Shown here: in pieces, positions 1-9,994 of the stretch
Layout of the letters: each line of letters opens with the position of its first letter
Position numbering within the stretch: the stretch's first letter is position 1
From: Flammeovirgaceae bacterium SG7u.111
Lineage (GTDB): Bacteria; Bacteroidota; Bacteroidia; Cytophagales; Flammeovirgaceae
Direction: 5' to 3'
Length of the DNA stretch: 64,000 nucleotides
Assembly (NCBI GenBank): GCA_034044135.1
Contig: CP139021.1
Span: forward strand, 6,548,001 to 6,612,000
The notes under the pieces: model-generated
Database searches by the model: none
What the model saw: only the letters and a program-made list of their open reading frames with translations
Told to the model about the DNA's origin: nothing
Translations under genes and position numbers: made by a program

Positions 1-265
1 AATCGTGCGGGCCACCATTCCATAAAGTTTCTTCATTTAGCTGCAGTTGTTCTTGGTGGATTCCTCCATATATCATAGCTCCCAATCGACCATTTCCGAT
101 GGGCAACGCCTTGGTCCATTCTGTTGCCGGCTCTGTGTACCAAAGCGATAACTTGTTGTCTTTGGTTGTAGTCTCTTGCGACTGGGCAAAACATATAGTT
201 GGTTTTCCAAACAGTGAACTCAGCCCTCCTATTATAAGGGCAAAGAGAAAGTGCTTTATTTTCAT
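1..265 (-). CDS. GH95 family alpha-L-fucosidase, N-terminal part (cut by window edge)
   Basis: The first 88 residues of a secreted glycoside hydrolase are visible; the rest lies beyond base 1. The start is the ATG at 265. Residues 1-27 form a signal peptide ending ICFA before Gln. The mature start reads LWYTEPATEWTKALPIGNG, then RLGAMIYGG and LNEETLWNGGPHD. This is the characteristic N-terminal beta-domain opening of GH95 enzymes, which cleave alpha-1,2-L-fucose (some members act on galactose) from glycans. It lies on the same strand downstream of the SusC/SusD pair and so probably supplies the hydrolase of that locus. A 372-bp gap with a terminator-like hairpin suggests it can also be transcribed separately. 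Family assignment is from recognised motifs only; the catalytic domain is not in the window. Confidence 0.85.
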   Translation of the reverse strand, partial: MKIKHFLFALIIGGLSSLFGKPTICFAQSQETTTKDNKLSLWYTEPATEWTKALPIGNGRLGAMIYGGIHQEQLQLNEETLWNGGPHD

Positions 266-637
266 ATTATTTTAGGGTCTTGAAGTTTTAAAGCATGTTT
301 AAAATAAATCTGCTTCGCTACAAATGCGCATATCGCACCCGTACCCGAGTCGAGAACTTTACTTCGAAATATTATAGTTTTCACTGAACAGCGCTGTTCC
401 ACGGTGGCTGCTACTGGGACACCAGTCCGATAAAACATTTACTTCTTTGGTAAGAATCACAATCTGAGCATTTTCCCTTGAAAGGATAATTTTAAACAAG
501 CTCTTATTTTGATGAAAAAAGGTAAAAAAACTGATAGTATCGATTGTCTATCCTTATAATAAGGACTTCAATCATGTCTAGAAAATAGGCCACCGAAAAA
601 AACCAGTGGCCTCACTAAAATTTATACTAACGCTCTA
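266..637. other. Intergenic region between GH95 and susD
   Basis: This is 372 bases of AT-rich sequence with no credible ORF. The only structure seen is the hairpin at 587-612. I found no good TAnnTTTG promoter for the GH95 gene here, so that gene may depend on readthrough or on a weaker promoter. Confidence 0.5.
581..612 (-). terminator. Possible terminator after susD
   Basis: A 7-bp stem (AGGCCAC at 587-593 pairing with GTGGCCT at 606-612) lies just after the susD stop. Read on the minus strand, the loop is T-rich and the hairpin is followed by ATTTTC. The tail is weak, so termination may be partial and allow some readthrough into the fucosidase gene. Confidence 0.5.
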
Positions 638-2362
638 TTAATATCCTGGTGTTTGTGTAAGTTCACCGTCTGTAGCATCGCCATTGGCTTTCTGAATTTC
701 TTCAATGGCAATGGGAATAAAATACAATCTATCGTCCCAAGCTCTTTCGAATAAACTGACAGGAGTATATGTTTTTACACCGGTATCAACATCTTTGACA
801 ATATCTATCCCATGTAGGTTTACAACTTCTGTATACGGAGCAATTTTCCATCTTCTCACATCAAAGTATCTGTGCTCTTCAAAAGCCAACTCAACTCGTC
901 GTTCGTTATAAAGTTTTGTTCGAAGTTCCTCTCCAGTAACTGTTGCCGGAATTGCAGGCATTTCAACAGTTGGCCTCGCTCTTATCATGTTTAAATACTC
1001 TCTGCAAGTAGCTTCATCACCAAGTTCAAACATTGCTTCGGCATAATTGAGGTATACCTCACCTAACCTGAAGCGGATATAAGGGCTGACGTAATTTTGG
1101 CTCCAGCCCATATCAGGCATAACATCGGTTCCTGGCATAAACTTTCTCAAGGTATAATTACTACGAGGGTTATCTCCGCTTTGCTTATACGAATCGAAGC
1201 CCCATGTAGCTCCATCTGACGAGATCCACTTCTCCATAATTACATCACGTAATTCTGTTCCATCAAAAGTGACTGATTGATAAAAGCGTGGGTCGCGATT
1301 AGCGTAAGGATTTTGCGGGTCGTATCCCGAAGCCGGGTTGATTGTAGCAGTGTTTACATGGTTCTCTTTGATAAAAGGAAGTTCTCCATTCGTCATTTCG
1401 TAATCATCTACCAGGTTTTGAGACACGCCACCGGCGCCTCCCCAACCACCATAAGCACCCCACCGGCGACCCATCATGTACATTGGCAGGTCATGGGCAT
1501 TCGATGCCGTATAATTTCTAGCCCAAATTAATTCGTTATTAGCCGTTCCGCTAGGGGCATTAAAAAGTGTGGTATAATCAGGATGAAGCGAATAATTTCC
1601 ATCATCGATCAAATCTAGCGCTGCATCTGCTGCCTTCTGCCATTTTGATTGATCATTACTCTCATTAAAAAGCGGAGAAGCCATGTATAAGTAAAACCGG
1701 GAAAGCAAAGCCTTGGCAACCGATTGGTTTACTTTTCCAAAATCACCATCGCTGGCAAATATTGCTTCAGGTAAGTCAGGCATAGCTGCTGCTATATCAG
1801 CTTCTACATATGCAGCACACTCATCCATTGTATTGCGTGGAAAACTAAATTCGTCGTCCAATGCATACACCTTATCAATAATGGGTACACCGCCATACCT
1901 TACCATAAGCCTAAAGTACATAAATGCACGAATAACCCGTGCCTCAGCAATTAAAGATGTTTTTTCGTCATTATCCAACACCTCGTTGCCCTCCATTTCA
2001 TCAAGGAAGACTAGAATCTTTCTAATGACATCATAATCTCTGTTCCATGTATACACACTGCCTCCACCTCTGAAATTCGCCCTATCATCTACATTATCAG
2101 AATTGAGCGTGTTGTTTAATATAACACCAGGATAGCGGTTCGTCTGGTTGAAACACATTTCGTCGGTAGCTTTAGCCATCATATTGGGACCGACGGCATC
2201 TTCAATACTACTATATATTGCATTATGATAGGCTCTGATCAGACTTGCATCCGTCCAAACTGCGGTATCGGCAATCCGATCTTTTGGTTCAAGATCAAGA
2301 ACACTATCGTTACATGCAACAAGCAAGAGTGTTGCTATAAATATTATTAATATCTTTTTCAT
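638..2362 (-). CDS. RagB/SusD family nutrient uptake outer membrane lipoprotein
   Basis: A 574-residue SusD-like surface glycan-binding lipoprotein. It begins MKKILIIFIATLLLVAC, a lipoprotein signal with the acylated Cys at residue 17. The C-terminal third carries typical SusD signatures: SPYIRFRLGEVYLNYAEAMF and NERRVELAFEEHRYFDVRRW. The length is normal for the family. It starts 11 bp after the SusC stop, so the two are co-transcribed; SusD caps the SusC barrel and delivers oligosaccharide. The adjacent GH95 gene suggests a fucose-containing substrate, which is an inference from context. The family call is secure; the ligand is not. Confidence 0.95.
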   Translation of the reverse strand: MKKILIIFIATLLLVACNDSVLDLEPKDRIADTAVWTDASLIRAYHNAIYSSIEDAVGPNMMAKATDEMCFNQTNRYPGVILNNTLNSDNVDDRANFRGGGSVYTWNRDYDVIRKILVFLDEMEGNEVLDNDEKTSLIAEARVIRAFMYFRLMVRYGGVPIIDKVYALDDEFSFPRNTMDECAAYVEADIAAAMPDLPEAIFASDGDFGKVNQSVAKALLSRFYLYMASPLFNESNDQSKWQKAADAALDLIDDGNYSLHPDYTTLFNAPSGTANNELIWARNYTASNAHDLPMYMMGRRWGAYGGWGGAGGVSQNLVDDYEMTNGELPFIKENHVNTATINPASGYDPQNPYANRDPRFYQSVTFDGTELRDVIMEKWISSDGATWGFDSYKQSGDNPRSNYTLRKFMPGTDVMPDMGWSQNYVSPYIRFRLGEVYLNYAEAMFELGDEATCREYLNMIRARPTVEMPAIPATVTGEELRTKLYNERRVELAFEEHRYFDVRRWKIAPYTEVVNLHGIDIVKDVDTGVKTYTPVSLFERAWDDRLYFIPIAIEEIQKANGDATDGELTQTPGY

Positions 2363-2373
2363 TTTCGTCAGTT

Positions 2374-5300
2374 TTAGAATTTCACATTAACACCCAAATT
2401 GAGAACTCTCAACGGCGGATAGTATATTTCCTGACCGCTTACTTCTGGGTCGGTATACTTAATCTCCTTTGCCCATGTGAGTAAGTTGAATCCACTAACA
2501 TAAAAGCGGGCGCTCTCTAAATTAATTTTGGACACTAACTCTTTTGGCAAGGTATAGCCAAGCTCGGTAGTTTTCAACCTGATAAATGAAGCATCATACA
2601 AAAAGAATGTAGACTGACCTATGTTGTTATGGTTGGATCTTGGCATGGTACCATTTGGGTTATCTACCGTCCAGCGGTCTTCTGCTCTCTCAGTAAAGGC
2701 ATTCGCAAATTCATTTCTAATTGCTAAATCGGCAAACCGTCTCGCCCAGTTTACAGCACCAGCTTGTCCTTGGAAAAACACGTTCAAGTCGAAATTTTTA
2801 TATTCGAACCCTAAAGTCAGCCCGTACACCCACTTAGGTGTTACTGTTTTATCCCACCTAACCCTGTCTTGATCATTGATTTCCCCATCTCCATTTTGGT
2901 CAACGATTTTAATATCACCAAGACCAGAATTACCATTATGTGGGTAAGCATCAAGCTCTGCTTGGGTGTTAAAAATTCCATCTGCCACATAAAATAGTTC
3001 TGCACCTATAGGCTTGCCAGTCTGATCTTGATACGCCTCGGTATTTGGTGTTTCATCCATAAACACCACTTTGCTTTCAGCATATGCCACATTTCCGTCA
3101 ATAAAATAACTAAAATCGTTGAACGTCTTCTGATGTCCTAGCACAAGCTCAAAGCCCTTTCCATCAACCTCTCCAATATTCTCATTTGGCAAGCCAGGAA
3201 AACCTAAAATTTCTGGTATTGAAAGATTTCGTGAAGCAAGGATATTAGAGCGGTTTTCTTTCCAAAACGTCAAATCCATTTTGAGCAAATTATTCCAAAG
3301 AGCAGTTTCCAAACCAATATCGGTTTTCTTACTTACTTCCCAAGTGATATTTGGATTGGGCAAGGTATTCGGGTATACACCTGGTACATCAGAAGTACCA
3401 AACACGTAGTTATTGCCAAATGAATAAGACTGTAAATATTGCCATTGACCAACCCGGTCATTACCAATTTCACCGTATGAAAACCTCAATTTCAAATTAT
3501 CTACAAACGTGAGGTTGTTTTTCATGAAAGGTTCTTCCGACATTCTCCAACCTGCCGAAATTCCGGGAAAGAACCCATAACGTTTTCCCTCAGGGAAGAC
3601 TTGGGAGCCATCGTAACGGAACAGTAACTCAACCATGTACTTTTGATTAAAATCATAATTGAGCCTACCAAAGTAATTGTTGTAAGCACTTGCTCCAGAG
3701 GTACCTCCATTATCCTTGTCTTCAGCAGCAGTGCTTCCAACATTAATTTCATCAATGGCCGAACTAACATAGTTTCTCCTAAAAGCTCTAACCCAAGAAG
3801 ATGTGTTTTTTTGTTGTTCTTGGCCTAACATGGCTGTAATATTGTGGCTGCCGAATGATTTTTCATAAACAAGTCGGTAATTCCACATCGCTGTTGTCCA
3901 CTTATCATACCTGTCAGTAAGTTCTGGAGCTGTTAAGTCTCCTGCTACCACATCGTATTCCCCAGTATTTACATTATATTCATGTGCGTCCCAAGGAGTC
4001 CTCCAAGTCTTTTCTGTTTGGTTGCTAAAGTCATAATTATACGAACCATCCAGCCTCAACCCTTTAACCCCAGGTATTTTATAACTCGCTGTGAAAGTAG
4101 TGTATATTGGAGTTTCATCGATCAATGTATGTCCTCTTCGGTCAATTAACAGTGGGTTCTGAACAAAACGACCAGGCGCAATTAACCCGTTGGGATATTG
4201 AGCAACCATGGTTGGAATAGAGCGTGTTATGTTATAGAAATTAACAAAAGTCCCCTCTGATGAGTATTTCTTTTTATTCACCATACCACTAAGATTGGCA
4301 CCAACTGTTAAATTTTTAGTCAGGTCAACATCAATATTAGCACGCATATTATACTGCTGATATCTAGTAGGGTTATTTTTCCAATGACCATCCTGATCCA
4401 TGTAGGCAAATGAGAGTAAATACCTTACCTTGTCTGTTCCACCAGTCGCCGATAAACTCACGCGTTGTTGTAATGCACTACTTTTCATAGTTTCTTCAAC
4501 CCAATCAGTGTTTGGATACAAAATTGGATCAGACCCATCACGGAATTTTTGGATTTCATCGTCAGTAAAATAAGGAGAAAAATCAGCATCATCTGGTCTC
4601 CCTTGAGCGTACCACTCTCCTTCATTATAAGTTTCCGCATACTCAGGTGAGCCCAACATATCAGGAACATGTGTAGGTGTTGACCATGCGCTATTATAAG
4701 AGAAATTAAATTTAGGCTTCCCGCTTTTGCCTTTTTTGGTAGTAACTAAAATAACGCCATTAGCTGCACGAGCTCCGTAAATAGCAGCTGAAGCATCTTT
4801 TAATACCGAAATATTTTCAATATCCTCAGGGTTTAACCGGCTTATATTACTACGAGGAACTCCATCGATAATAACGAGTGGAGTATTGTTACCAAATGTA
4901 CCTTGTCCACGAATAAGAAGTGATGGGTCATCACGTCCTGGCTCACCTGTACGTTGGTTAGAGGTCAACCCAGGTAGTTTACCCTGCAGGTTTGCCGAAA
5001 CATTAAAGCTAGGAGTTTTCAACAATTCTTCTCCATCAATATTTGACACTGATCCTGTTAGAGTTTTCTTTGATTTCGTACCGTAGCCGACTACAATGAC
5101 CTCTTCCAATTGTGCCAAGTCAGTTATTAACGCAATTTCAAAAGTGGTCTGTGTTCCCACTGCCACTTCCTGAGTTTCATACCCTATATAGCTAAACTGA
5201 AGGACAGCCCCTTCAGCTACTTCCAAAGCAAATTTTCCATCTAAATCGGTAGTAGTGCCGCTTGAGGTTCCCTTTATTATTATACTTACACCTGGTAAAG

Positions 5301-5766
5301 GTGCTGAATCGTCGGCGGAAGTAACGATTCCCGATATTTTTTTCTGTTGAACAGCTATTTCAAGCACAGGTTGCCTTTTCCAAATTTTTGACTCCATCTT
5401 CCTTACAGTGATGGTTTGGTTCACCTGCTTGAACTTAAGCTTGGTTTCTTTAGAGATTTCTAGGAGATAATCGGCCACAGGCTTGTTTTTTCCTTCAAGG
5501 CTGATTTTAGTAAGAACAGACTCGGCAAGGCTTTCGTCGTAGGCAAATTTATATTCTGTTGCTCCTTCTATCATATTGAAGACTTCTTCAATACTTGCAT
5601 TTTGTATGCGTAGATCTATCTTTTTTACCCACACATTTATTTCAGATTTGCCCTGACCAACTCCTTCTTTGGCGAACAGAAAGCTAAATGTCACCAAATG
5701 AATTAGCGATATGTATATAAAATATTTTGACAGCATAAGTATTATGCTTAGTAGTTTCTTTTTCAT
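2374..5766 (-). CDS. SusC/RagA family TonB-linked outer membrane transporter with STN signalling domain
   Basis: A 1130-residue TonB-dependent transporter. Order seen: signal peptide (about 1-33), STN domain (about 55-122), carboxypeptidase-regulatory-like domain (about 143-225, starting KKISGIVTS), TonB-box-like EEVIVVGYGT (221-230), plug (about 232-345, with LLIRGQGTFG and DGVPRSNISRLNPEDIENIS), then a long beta barrel ending in LGVNVKF with the usual terminal Phe. The STN domain is the part that signals to FecR-type anti-sigma factors, which fits the FecR and ECF sigma genes just upstream on the same strand. Substrate import through this pore therefore probably induces its own operon. Length and domains are standard for glycan SusC proteins. 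Confidence 0.95.
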   Translation of the reverse strand: MKKKLLSIILMLSKYFIYISLIHLVTFSFLFAKEGVGQGKSEINVWVKKIDLRIQNASIEEVFNMIEGATEYKFAYDESLAESVLTKISLEGKNKPVADYLLEISKETKLKFKQVNQTITVRKMESKIWKRQPVLEIAVQQKKISGIVTSADDSAPLPGVSIIIKGTSSGTTTDLDGKFALEVAEGAVLQFSYIGYETQEVAVGTQTTFEIALITDLAQLEEVIVVGYGTKSKKTLTGSVSNIDGEELLKTPSFNVSANLQGKLPGLTSNQRTGEPGRDDPSLLIRGQGTFGNNTPLVIIDGVPRSNISRLNPEDIENISVLKDASAAIYGARAANGVILVTTKKGKSGKPKFNFSYNSAWSTPTHVPDMLGSPEYAETYNEGEWYAQGRPDDADFSPYFTDDEIQKFRDGSDPILYPNTDWVEETMKSSALQQRVSLSATGGTDKVRYLLSFAYMDQDGHWKNNPTRYQQYNMRANIDVDLTKNLTVGANLSGMVNKKKYSSEGTFVNFYNITRSIPTMVAQYPNGLIAPGRFVQNPLLIDRRGHTLIDETPIYTTFTASYKIPGVKGLRLDGSYNYDFSNQTEKTWRTPWDAHEYNVNTGEYDVVAGDLTAPELTDRYDKWTTAMWNYRLVYEKSFGSHNITAMLGQEQQKNTSSWVRAFRRNYVSSAIDEINVGSTAAEDKDNGGTSGASAYNNYFGRLNYDFNQKYMVELLFRYDGSQVFPEGKRYGFFPGISAGWRMSEEPFMKNNLTFVDNLKLRFSYGEIGNDRVGQWQYLQSYSFGNNYVFGTSDVPGVYPNTLPNPNITWEVSKKTDIGLETALWNNLLKMDLTFWKENRSNILASRNLSIPEILGFPGLPNENIGEVDGKGFELVLGHQKTFNDFSYFIDGNVAYAESKVVFMDETPNTEAYQDQTGKPIGAELFYVADGIFNTQAELDAYPHNGNSGLGDIKIVDQNGDGEINDQDRVRWDKTVTPKWVYGLTLGFEYKNFDLNVFFQGQAGAVNWARRFADLAIRNEFANAFTERAEDRWTVDNPNGTMPRSNHNNIGQSTFFLYDASFIRLKTTELGYTLPKELVSKINLESARFYVSGFNLLTWAKEIKYTDPEVSGQEIYYPPLRVLNLGVNVKF

Positions 5767-5810
5767 ATTTTTACTAAGATTTTAGTTATCTAAAATTTCA
5801 CAATCTTTTT

Positions 5811-5840
5811 AGACTGGCAGTTGGCGCTGCCAGTTTTTTT
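5811..5840. other. Hairpin between fecR-like gene and susC
   Basis: CTGGCAG (5814-5820) pairs with CTGCCAG (5827-5833) across a 6-nt loop. The T-tract follows on the plus strand, where no gene would need it; on the minus, coding, strand the hairpin is followed only by TCTAAAAAG. It could be an attenuator or an RNA-stability element lowering or raising susC relative to the regulators. Function is not shown by the sequence. Confidence 0.45.
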
Positions 5841-5908
5841 GTTTTTAGCTTGTATCATTCATTTCCATATGCTTTTATAGTTTTTCATTTTTCACAAGTA
5901 GTTACATG

Positions 5909-6904
5909 TTAAAATTTCAGTTCGACCTTCTTACCTTTTATCTGGTAAGAGAAGTTTTGACTAAACCCTATTGACTTTAATACATTATCGAGACTTTCAT
6001 TATGAAACTCTCCTTTGAACCTCCAATTATCTGGCAGCTTTCCCGAAACGGTAAACTCTACACCATACCAGCGGGTAAGCGTTTTTAAAATATGGTTGAT
6101 ATTGGCTTGGTTAAAGGATATTATTTTCTTAGTCCAGCAATAATCCTCCTCCCCATCAAGCTCCGCTTTAGTAATTTTGCTAAGCTCCATATCAAGTTGG
6201 GCCGACTGACCTGCATCCAAAAAAGCTTCCTTGCAAGAAGTACCCTTCCTGTTTGGCTCTACTTTTACCCTTCCTTCGGCTAAAGCAACCTTGCCGTGAT
6301 GCTCTTCATCGTAGGCATTCACGTTAAACTCTGTACCCAAGGCTGTAACATCGAGATAATCGGTTCGAACAATAAAAGGGTGCTCCGCATCTTTTGCAAC
6401 GTTGAAATAGCCCTCCCCTTTGAGGTATACAAGACGGATACTGTCTTGGCCAAAAGATGCCGAAAAACGCACTTCCGACTCGGCATTAAGCCAAACATTG
6501 GAACCATCAGGCAAGAAAAAGTTTCTCTTTTCTCCTGATTTAGTAGCTCTCACCCACTCTTGAGGTGATGTAATGATTTCGGTTGGGGTATTTTGATAGG
6601 AATTGAAAATTGCAACACCCGCTATTACTAACAAAATAGAGGCGGCTATTCGGAGGTAGGGTTTGAAATCAAGTTTTTTAACTTTCTTCTCTGAAGGGGT
6701 ATTTACATGCTGAGTAAGCTCGTCAAAAGTTTCCTGATGAGAAAAACCAGTGATACTCAAATCACCTTTTCCCTTAAGGGCTTTAATAAAGTTTAGTGAC
6801 TTTGCCTCAGCAGGATTTTCTTGTAAATAGGCATCTAACTGACGTAGTTCTTCGTCTGTAGCTTCTCCCGTAAATACCTTAGCTATGATTGTATTTATAT
6901 CCAT
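5909..6904 (-). CDS. FecR family anti-sigma factor
   Basis: A 331-residue inner-membrane anti-sigma factor of the Bacteroidetes FecR type. The N-terminal cytoplasmic part (about 1-85) begins DINTIIAKVFTGEATDEELRQLD and would bind the sigma factor. A single membrane helix follows (YLRIAASILLVIAGVAIF, about 85-105). The periplasmic FecR domain includes VYLKGEGYFNVAKD and VTALGTEFNV. The C-terminal DUF4974-type STN-binding domain includes ISFNQANINHILKTL and FKGEFHNESLDNVLKSIG. It sits 57 bp downstream of the sigma gene and 141 bp upstream of the STN-bearing SusC. This is the classic three-part surface-signalling arrangement. Confidence 0.95.
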   Translation of the reverse strand: MDINTIIAKVFTGEATDEELRQLDAYLQENPAEAKSLNFIKALKGKGDLSITGFSHQETFDELTQHVNTPSEKKVKKLDFKPYLRIAASILLVIAGVAIFNSYQNTPTEIITSPQEWVRATKSGEKRNFFLPDGSNVWLNAESEVRFSASFGQDSIRLVYLKGEGYFNVAKDAEHPFIVRTDYLDVTALGTEFNVNAYDEEHHGKVALAEGRVKVEPNRKGTSCKEAFLDAGQSAQLDMELSKITKAELDGEEDYCWTKKIISFNQANINHILKTLTRWYGVEFTVSGKLPDNWRFKGEFHNESLDNVLKSIGFSQNFSYQIKGKKVELKF

Positions 6905-6961
6905 TTAGTCGTTTCTTTCCAATTCCATTTGAAAGCATGACAACTAAGCGGACAAAAGTAC

Positions 6962-7555
6962 CTATCCGGAAATCGCAATTTCTTCTTTCATATAAGAAGA
7001 AACTTTTTCACGAAGGGTTTTTACAGCCGTAACCAGCTGGTTATTAACTGTTTTTGAAGAAATATCGAGTAACTCGGCTACTTCATTATATTTCATTCCT
7101 CTATCTACAATAAGGTGATAGATCATTTTTCGGCGGTGGGGAAATCCATTGACAGTCTGCTCTACCAGGCTTTGTAGCTCGTTGAACCCATAGGTAGACT
7201 CGGGAGTCCGATACTCCCATAAAAAGCTAATAAAATAATCATCATCTTCTATGTCAACTTTGTTTTTACAGGCACTGCTTTTCAAATAGTTGAGGGAACT
7301 GTTTTTTACGGCTCGAAGCAAATAGGGCTCTAAATCTTTTACTCCTGCTAACTTTTGGGGGTTGGTGTATATCTTGGTAAAAACCTCAGAAACAATGTCT
7401 TTTGCAGTCTCTATCGATTTTATGAACGTATATGCAAAGGCTACTAACCTTTGATAAAACAGGACAAACAGTTCTTTTCGGGCACGCTCATCCTTACCTT
7501 CTACCAATTTATTAAGCAAGTCGCTTAAATAAACCTTTGAATTTTCCATTTTCAT
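6962..7555 (-). CDS. ECF RNA polymerase sigma factor (sigma-70 family, Bacteroidetes FecI type)
   Basis: A 197-residue ECF sigma factor with region 2 (about 25-95; VAFAYTFIKSIETAKDIVSEV, then PYLLRAVKNSSLNYLKS) and region 4 helix-turn-helix (about 135-190; MKYNEVAELLDISSKTVNNQL). Regions 1.1 and 3 are absent, as expected. It is the first gene of the sigma/FecR/SusC/SusD unit and is predicted to transcribe that unit once FecR is released by the transporter. An alternative start at Met3 is equally plausible. No clear housekeeping promoter was found in front of it. Confidence 0.93.
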   Translation of the reverse strand: MKMENSKVYLSDLLNKLVEGKDERARKELFVLFYQRLVAFAYTFIKSIETAKDIVSEVFTKIYTNPQKLAGVKDLEPYLLRAVKNSSLNYLKSSACKNKVDIEDDDYFISFLWEYRTPESTYGFNELQSLVEQTVNGFPHRRKMIYHLIVDRGMKYNEVAELLDISSKTVNNQLVTAVKTLREKVSSYMKEEIAISG

Positions 7556-7909
7556 ATTCCCTAACGGGTAGTTCTTTGTTATAAAAAAGCGTTTTTTCCG
7601 ATTGGATATCGCAGTGAAAATGGGGTGTATTCAAATAAAATTATATAAAGTGTACACACCCACCTTACGAAATAAGTAATCTAATGAACTGAATATTTAC
7701 CAAAAAGACAAGCTTTGTATTTGAATGATATCTTTATATATAAATCTTGATTCTAAGCATAAAAAAAAGCAATGTAAAATATATTTTAGAACAATGTTAA
7801 CGTTATCAAAAACAATACTCCATGCCGTTATAAAAAACATAAAAATCAATTATTTCTGACCACCTATTACACGCCCACTTTGTTAAACTAACCCCACCTT
7901 CTATATTGC
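7556..7909. other. Intergenic region upstream of the sigma factor gene
   Basis: This is 354 bases of very AT-rich sequence between two minus-strand genes. It should contain the sigma-operon promoter and the end of the TonB receptor transcript, but I could not identify a consensus promoter or a clear terminator hairpin. No ORF. Confidence 0.4.
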
Positions 7910-9925
7910 TTAGAACTTCCACCTAGCATTTACATAAAAATTTCTTCCTGGCCTTGGGATATTTCCCCAGTCTAGGTGTTCCCAGTAATTGGTATCGAAT
8001 ACGTTTTCTACTCCTCCTCCAAACTGGAAGGATGAATCAGCTCCCCATTTCCAGCTTTTTTGAAACCGAAAGTGCAGCAAGGCAAAGCGTGGTGTAGCAT
8101 CTTCTCCAAAACTTTCCCTAAAATGGTTTTGCACTGCTCCTATTTCAGATTCTGCCTGAGCAGAAAAAGTAGGCAAACTAAAACGAAGCGTTGAAAGGTT
8201 TTTGAGCGGAGAGACCATGGGCAAAGGCTCTCCACCATTATCCACTCCGTGGGTATAATTCACCGAACTACTGAAGTTCAACTTCTCCAGTACCTGCCAC
8301 TGAAACGTAACACTTCCACCCGAAATATTGGCGTAAGGCAATGTTTCATAAACTTTCACCCCTTTAGCCCCAATTGTCATGGCACTAAGCTCAGGGTCAA
8401 CTACTCCTATATAATAATCCTTCACTTGTGTGAAAAACACTTTCGTGTTCAATTGTAATTGATCAAGCTGGTAGCTCCCCTCCCATCGGGCCTGCAGTGA
8501 TTTTTCTAGGGAAATATCGGGGGTTCCTACGTAGTCGTAGCCATCGAGGCTGTTGAACAAATAGAACCCAAACTGCTCGCTGATAGTAGGCAAGCGCTCT
8601 CCATAACTGGCAACAAATACTGAATGAATTTTTGTGGTAGGTTTCCAGCCTAGCTGAGCCGAGAATGTTTTGGGCAATTCGCGATACGGTTGGCTGGTGT
8701 CGTAGCCAAATACCTCAAACTGGTTTCTCCCCATTTCGGAAGTCAGCCTCGTATCCGAGAAATCTATACGAGCGGTAAGTCCAAGACTAAATTGTTCGCT
8801 CATTTTCCAGTCATCATTCACAAAAAGCCCAATTACCCTTCGCTGGGCATCGGGCCAGGTGAGCATAAACATGTCTTGTTCACCTGGGAAAAACATAGTC
8901 ATTTCTGCCCTAGAGGTGTTTTGGTAGCCATCTAGCTTAAGGGCGAGCTGGTGCTTCCCAACCACTAGCGTTGACTGGGCAAATGCTCCGTAGGTATTGC
9001 TCCACCCAGGCATATCCATCCTGATGGGCACATCGGGGCGTTTCGAATCGTCCATCTGGTGATGAATGTTATTTCCATAAATTTTTATTTCTATTTCCTT
9101 CCACTTGCTTCCTTCAAAAAACTTAAGGTAGCTCGCGCTGTAAATCTGTGCTTTGGCAAAACCCACATCCATGGGCAAAGCAGGGTAGCCAATATCCTTA
9201 GCATAATCGTACAACCAAAAGACTTGAAGTTGTTCCTTTTTAGAAAGCTGGTAAGCAGCATTTACCGAGAAATTGGTCTTGGAATATTGAGTGTACTCAA
9301 TTTCTTCTCCACCGCCTGCTCTATAGTTTTCATTTTTCCTTACTTCCCCGTTTACCCTTGCCGCCCATTTCCCTTGGTTGATATTGCTACTAAAAAGTCC
9401 TGTCAGCCCGTTGCTTACGGCATCGTAGCCAGTCGCCAACATTCCTGTAACACTTTTTTGCGAATTGAAAATAGGCGATTTTGTTTGCAAATCTAGTCCA
9501 CCACCCAGCGAGCTACCGTAGGTTGGCAGGTACGAAACTTCCAGTTTTTCAAGGTTATTGGTAGCCACGTACGAAGTCGCAGGGTCCATTTTGTCGGTGC
9601 AAGCCCCAAATATCCGCATCCCATCTATGGTCGTGTTCACTTGACCTCCGCTCAGCCCTTCAAGGGTTGGCTCCCAAGCATAATTTCCCCTCCTTATCAC
9701 AGAGACCCCGTTTGTAAACGTCATCACCTTATCAATGGGAACGAGTGCGCCCGCTCCTTGGGTTCGTTCTTCAAAAGCTTTGCTATCTAACACCAGCACC
9801 TCACCCAAAAACTGGGCAGCTAGCGAGTCATTAAGCAAAACTGCTCTATTTAGGCTATCAATATTTTGCGCTATCCCATCGGCTGAAAGCAGCAGAAAAA
9901 GCACAATAAGTTTTAGAAATTTCAT
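7910..9925 (-). CDS. TonB-dependent outer membrane receptor, probable copper importer (OprC-like)
   Basis: A 671-residue TonB-dependent receptor with signal peptide (cleavage near IAQ, residue 20), plug domain (about 40-150) and a beta barrel ending in FYVNARWKF. It has no carboxypeptidase-like or STN extension, so it is a plain transporter. The plug has C109-T-D-K-M113 (CxxxM) inside FGACTDKMDPATSY, and the barrel has H289-Q-M291 (HxM) inside NNIHHQMDDS. These are the two halves of the copper site described for Pseudomonas OprC. The next gene upstream is a Met/His-rich lipoprotein (69 bp gap), supporting copper. An alternative would be another soft-metal receptor. The function is inferred from motifs and context. 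Confidence 0.85.
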   Translation of the reverse strand: MKFLKLIVLFLLLSADGIAQNIDSLNRAVLLNDSLAAQFLGEVLVLDSKAFEERTQGAGALVPIDKVMTFTNGVSVIRRGNYAWEPTLEGLSGGQVNTTIDGMRIFGACTDKMDPATSYVATNNLEKLEVSYLPTYGSSLGGGLDLQTKSPIFNSQKSVTGMLATGYDAVSNGLTGLFSSNINQGKWAARVNGEVRKNENYRAGGGEEIEYTQYSKTNFSVNAAYQLSKKEQLQVFWLYDYAKDIGYPALPMDVGFAKAQIYSASYLKFFEGSKWKEIEIKIYGNNIHHQMDDSKRPDVPIRMDMPGWSNTYGAFAQSTLVVGKHQLALKLDGYQNTSRAEMTMFFPGEQDMFMLTWPDAQRRVIGLFVNDDWKMSEQFSLGLTARIDFSDTRLTSEMGRNQFEVFGYDTSQPYRELPKTFSAQLGWKPTTKIHSVFVASYGERLPTISEQFGFYLFNSLDGYDYVGTPDISLEKSLQARWEGSYQLDQLQLNTKVFFTQVKDYYIGVVDPELSAMTIGAKGVKVYETLPYANISGGSVTFQWQVLEKLNFSSSVNYTHGVDNGGEPLPMVSPLKNLSTLRFSLPTFSAQAESEIGAVQNHFRESFGEDATPRFALLHFRFQKSWKWGADSSFQFGGGVENVFDTNYWEHLDWGNIPRPGRNFYVNARWKF

Positions 9926-9994
9926 CTTGGAAAAAGGATAAAAGTAACCAAAGAGCCTTTACCAAATTTGAGCACCGGCTCTTTGGCTGCTAGG

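Noticed and set aside
5811-5840. Intrinsic terminator between fecR-like gene and susC
   Set aside because: The T-tract is on the wrong strand for these minus-strand genes, so it is listed only as a hairpin.
9059-9496. 145-codon plus-strand ORF inside the copper receptor gene
   Set aside because: It is antisense to a clear TonB receptor, with no family features; a shadow frame.
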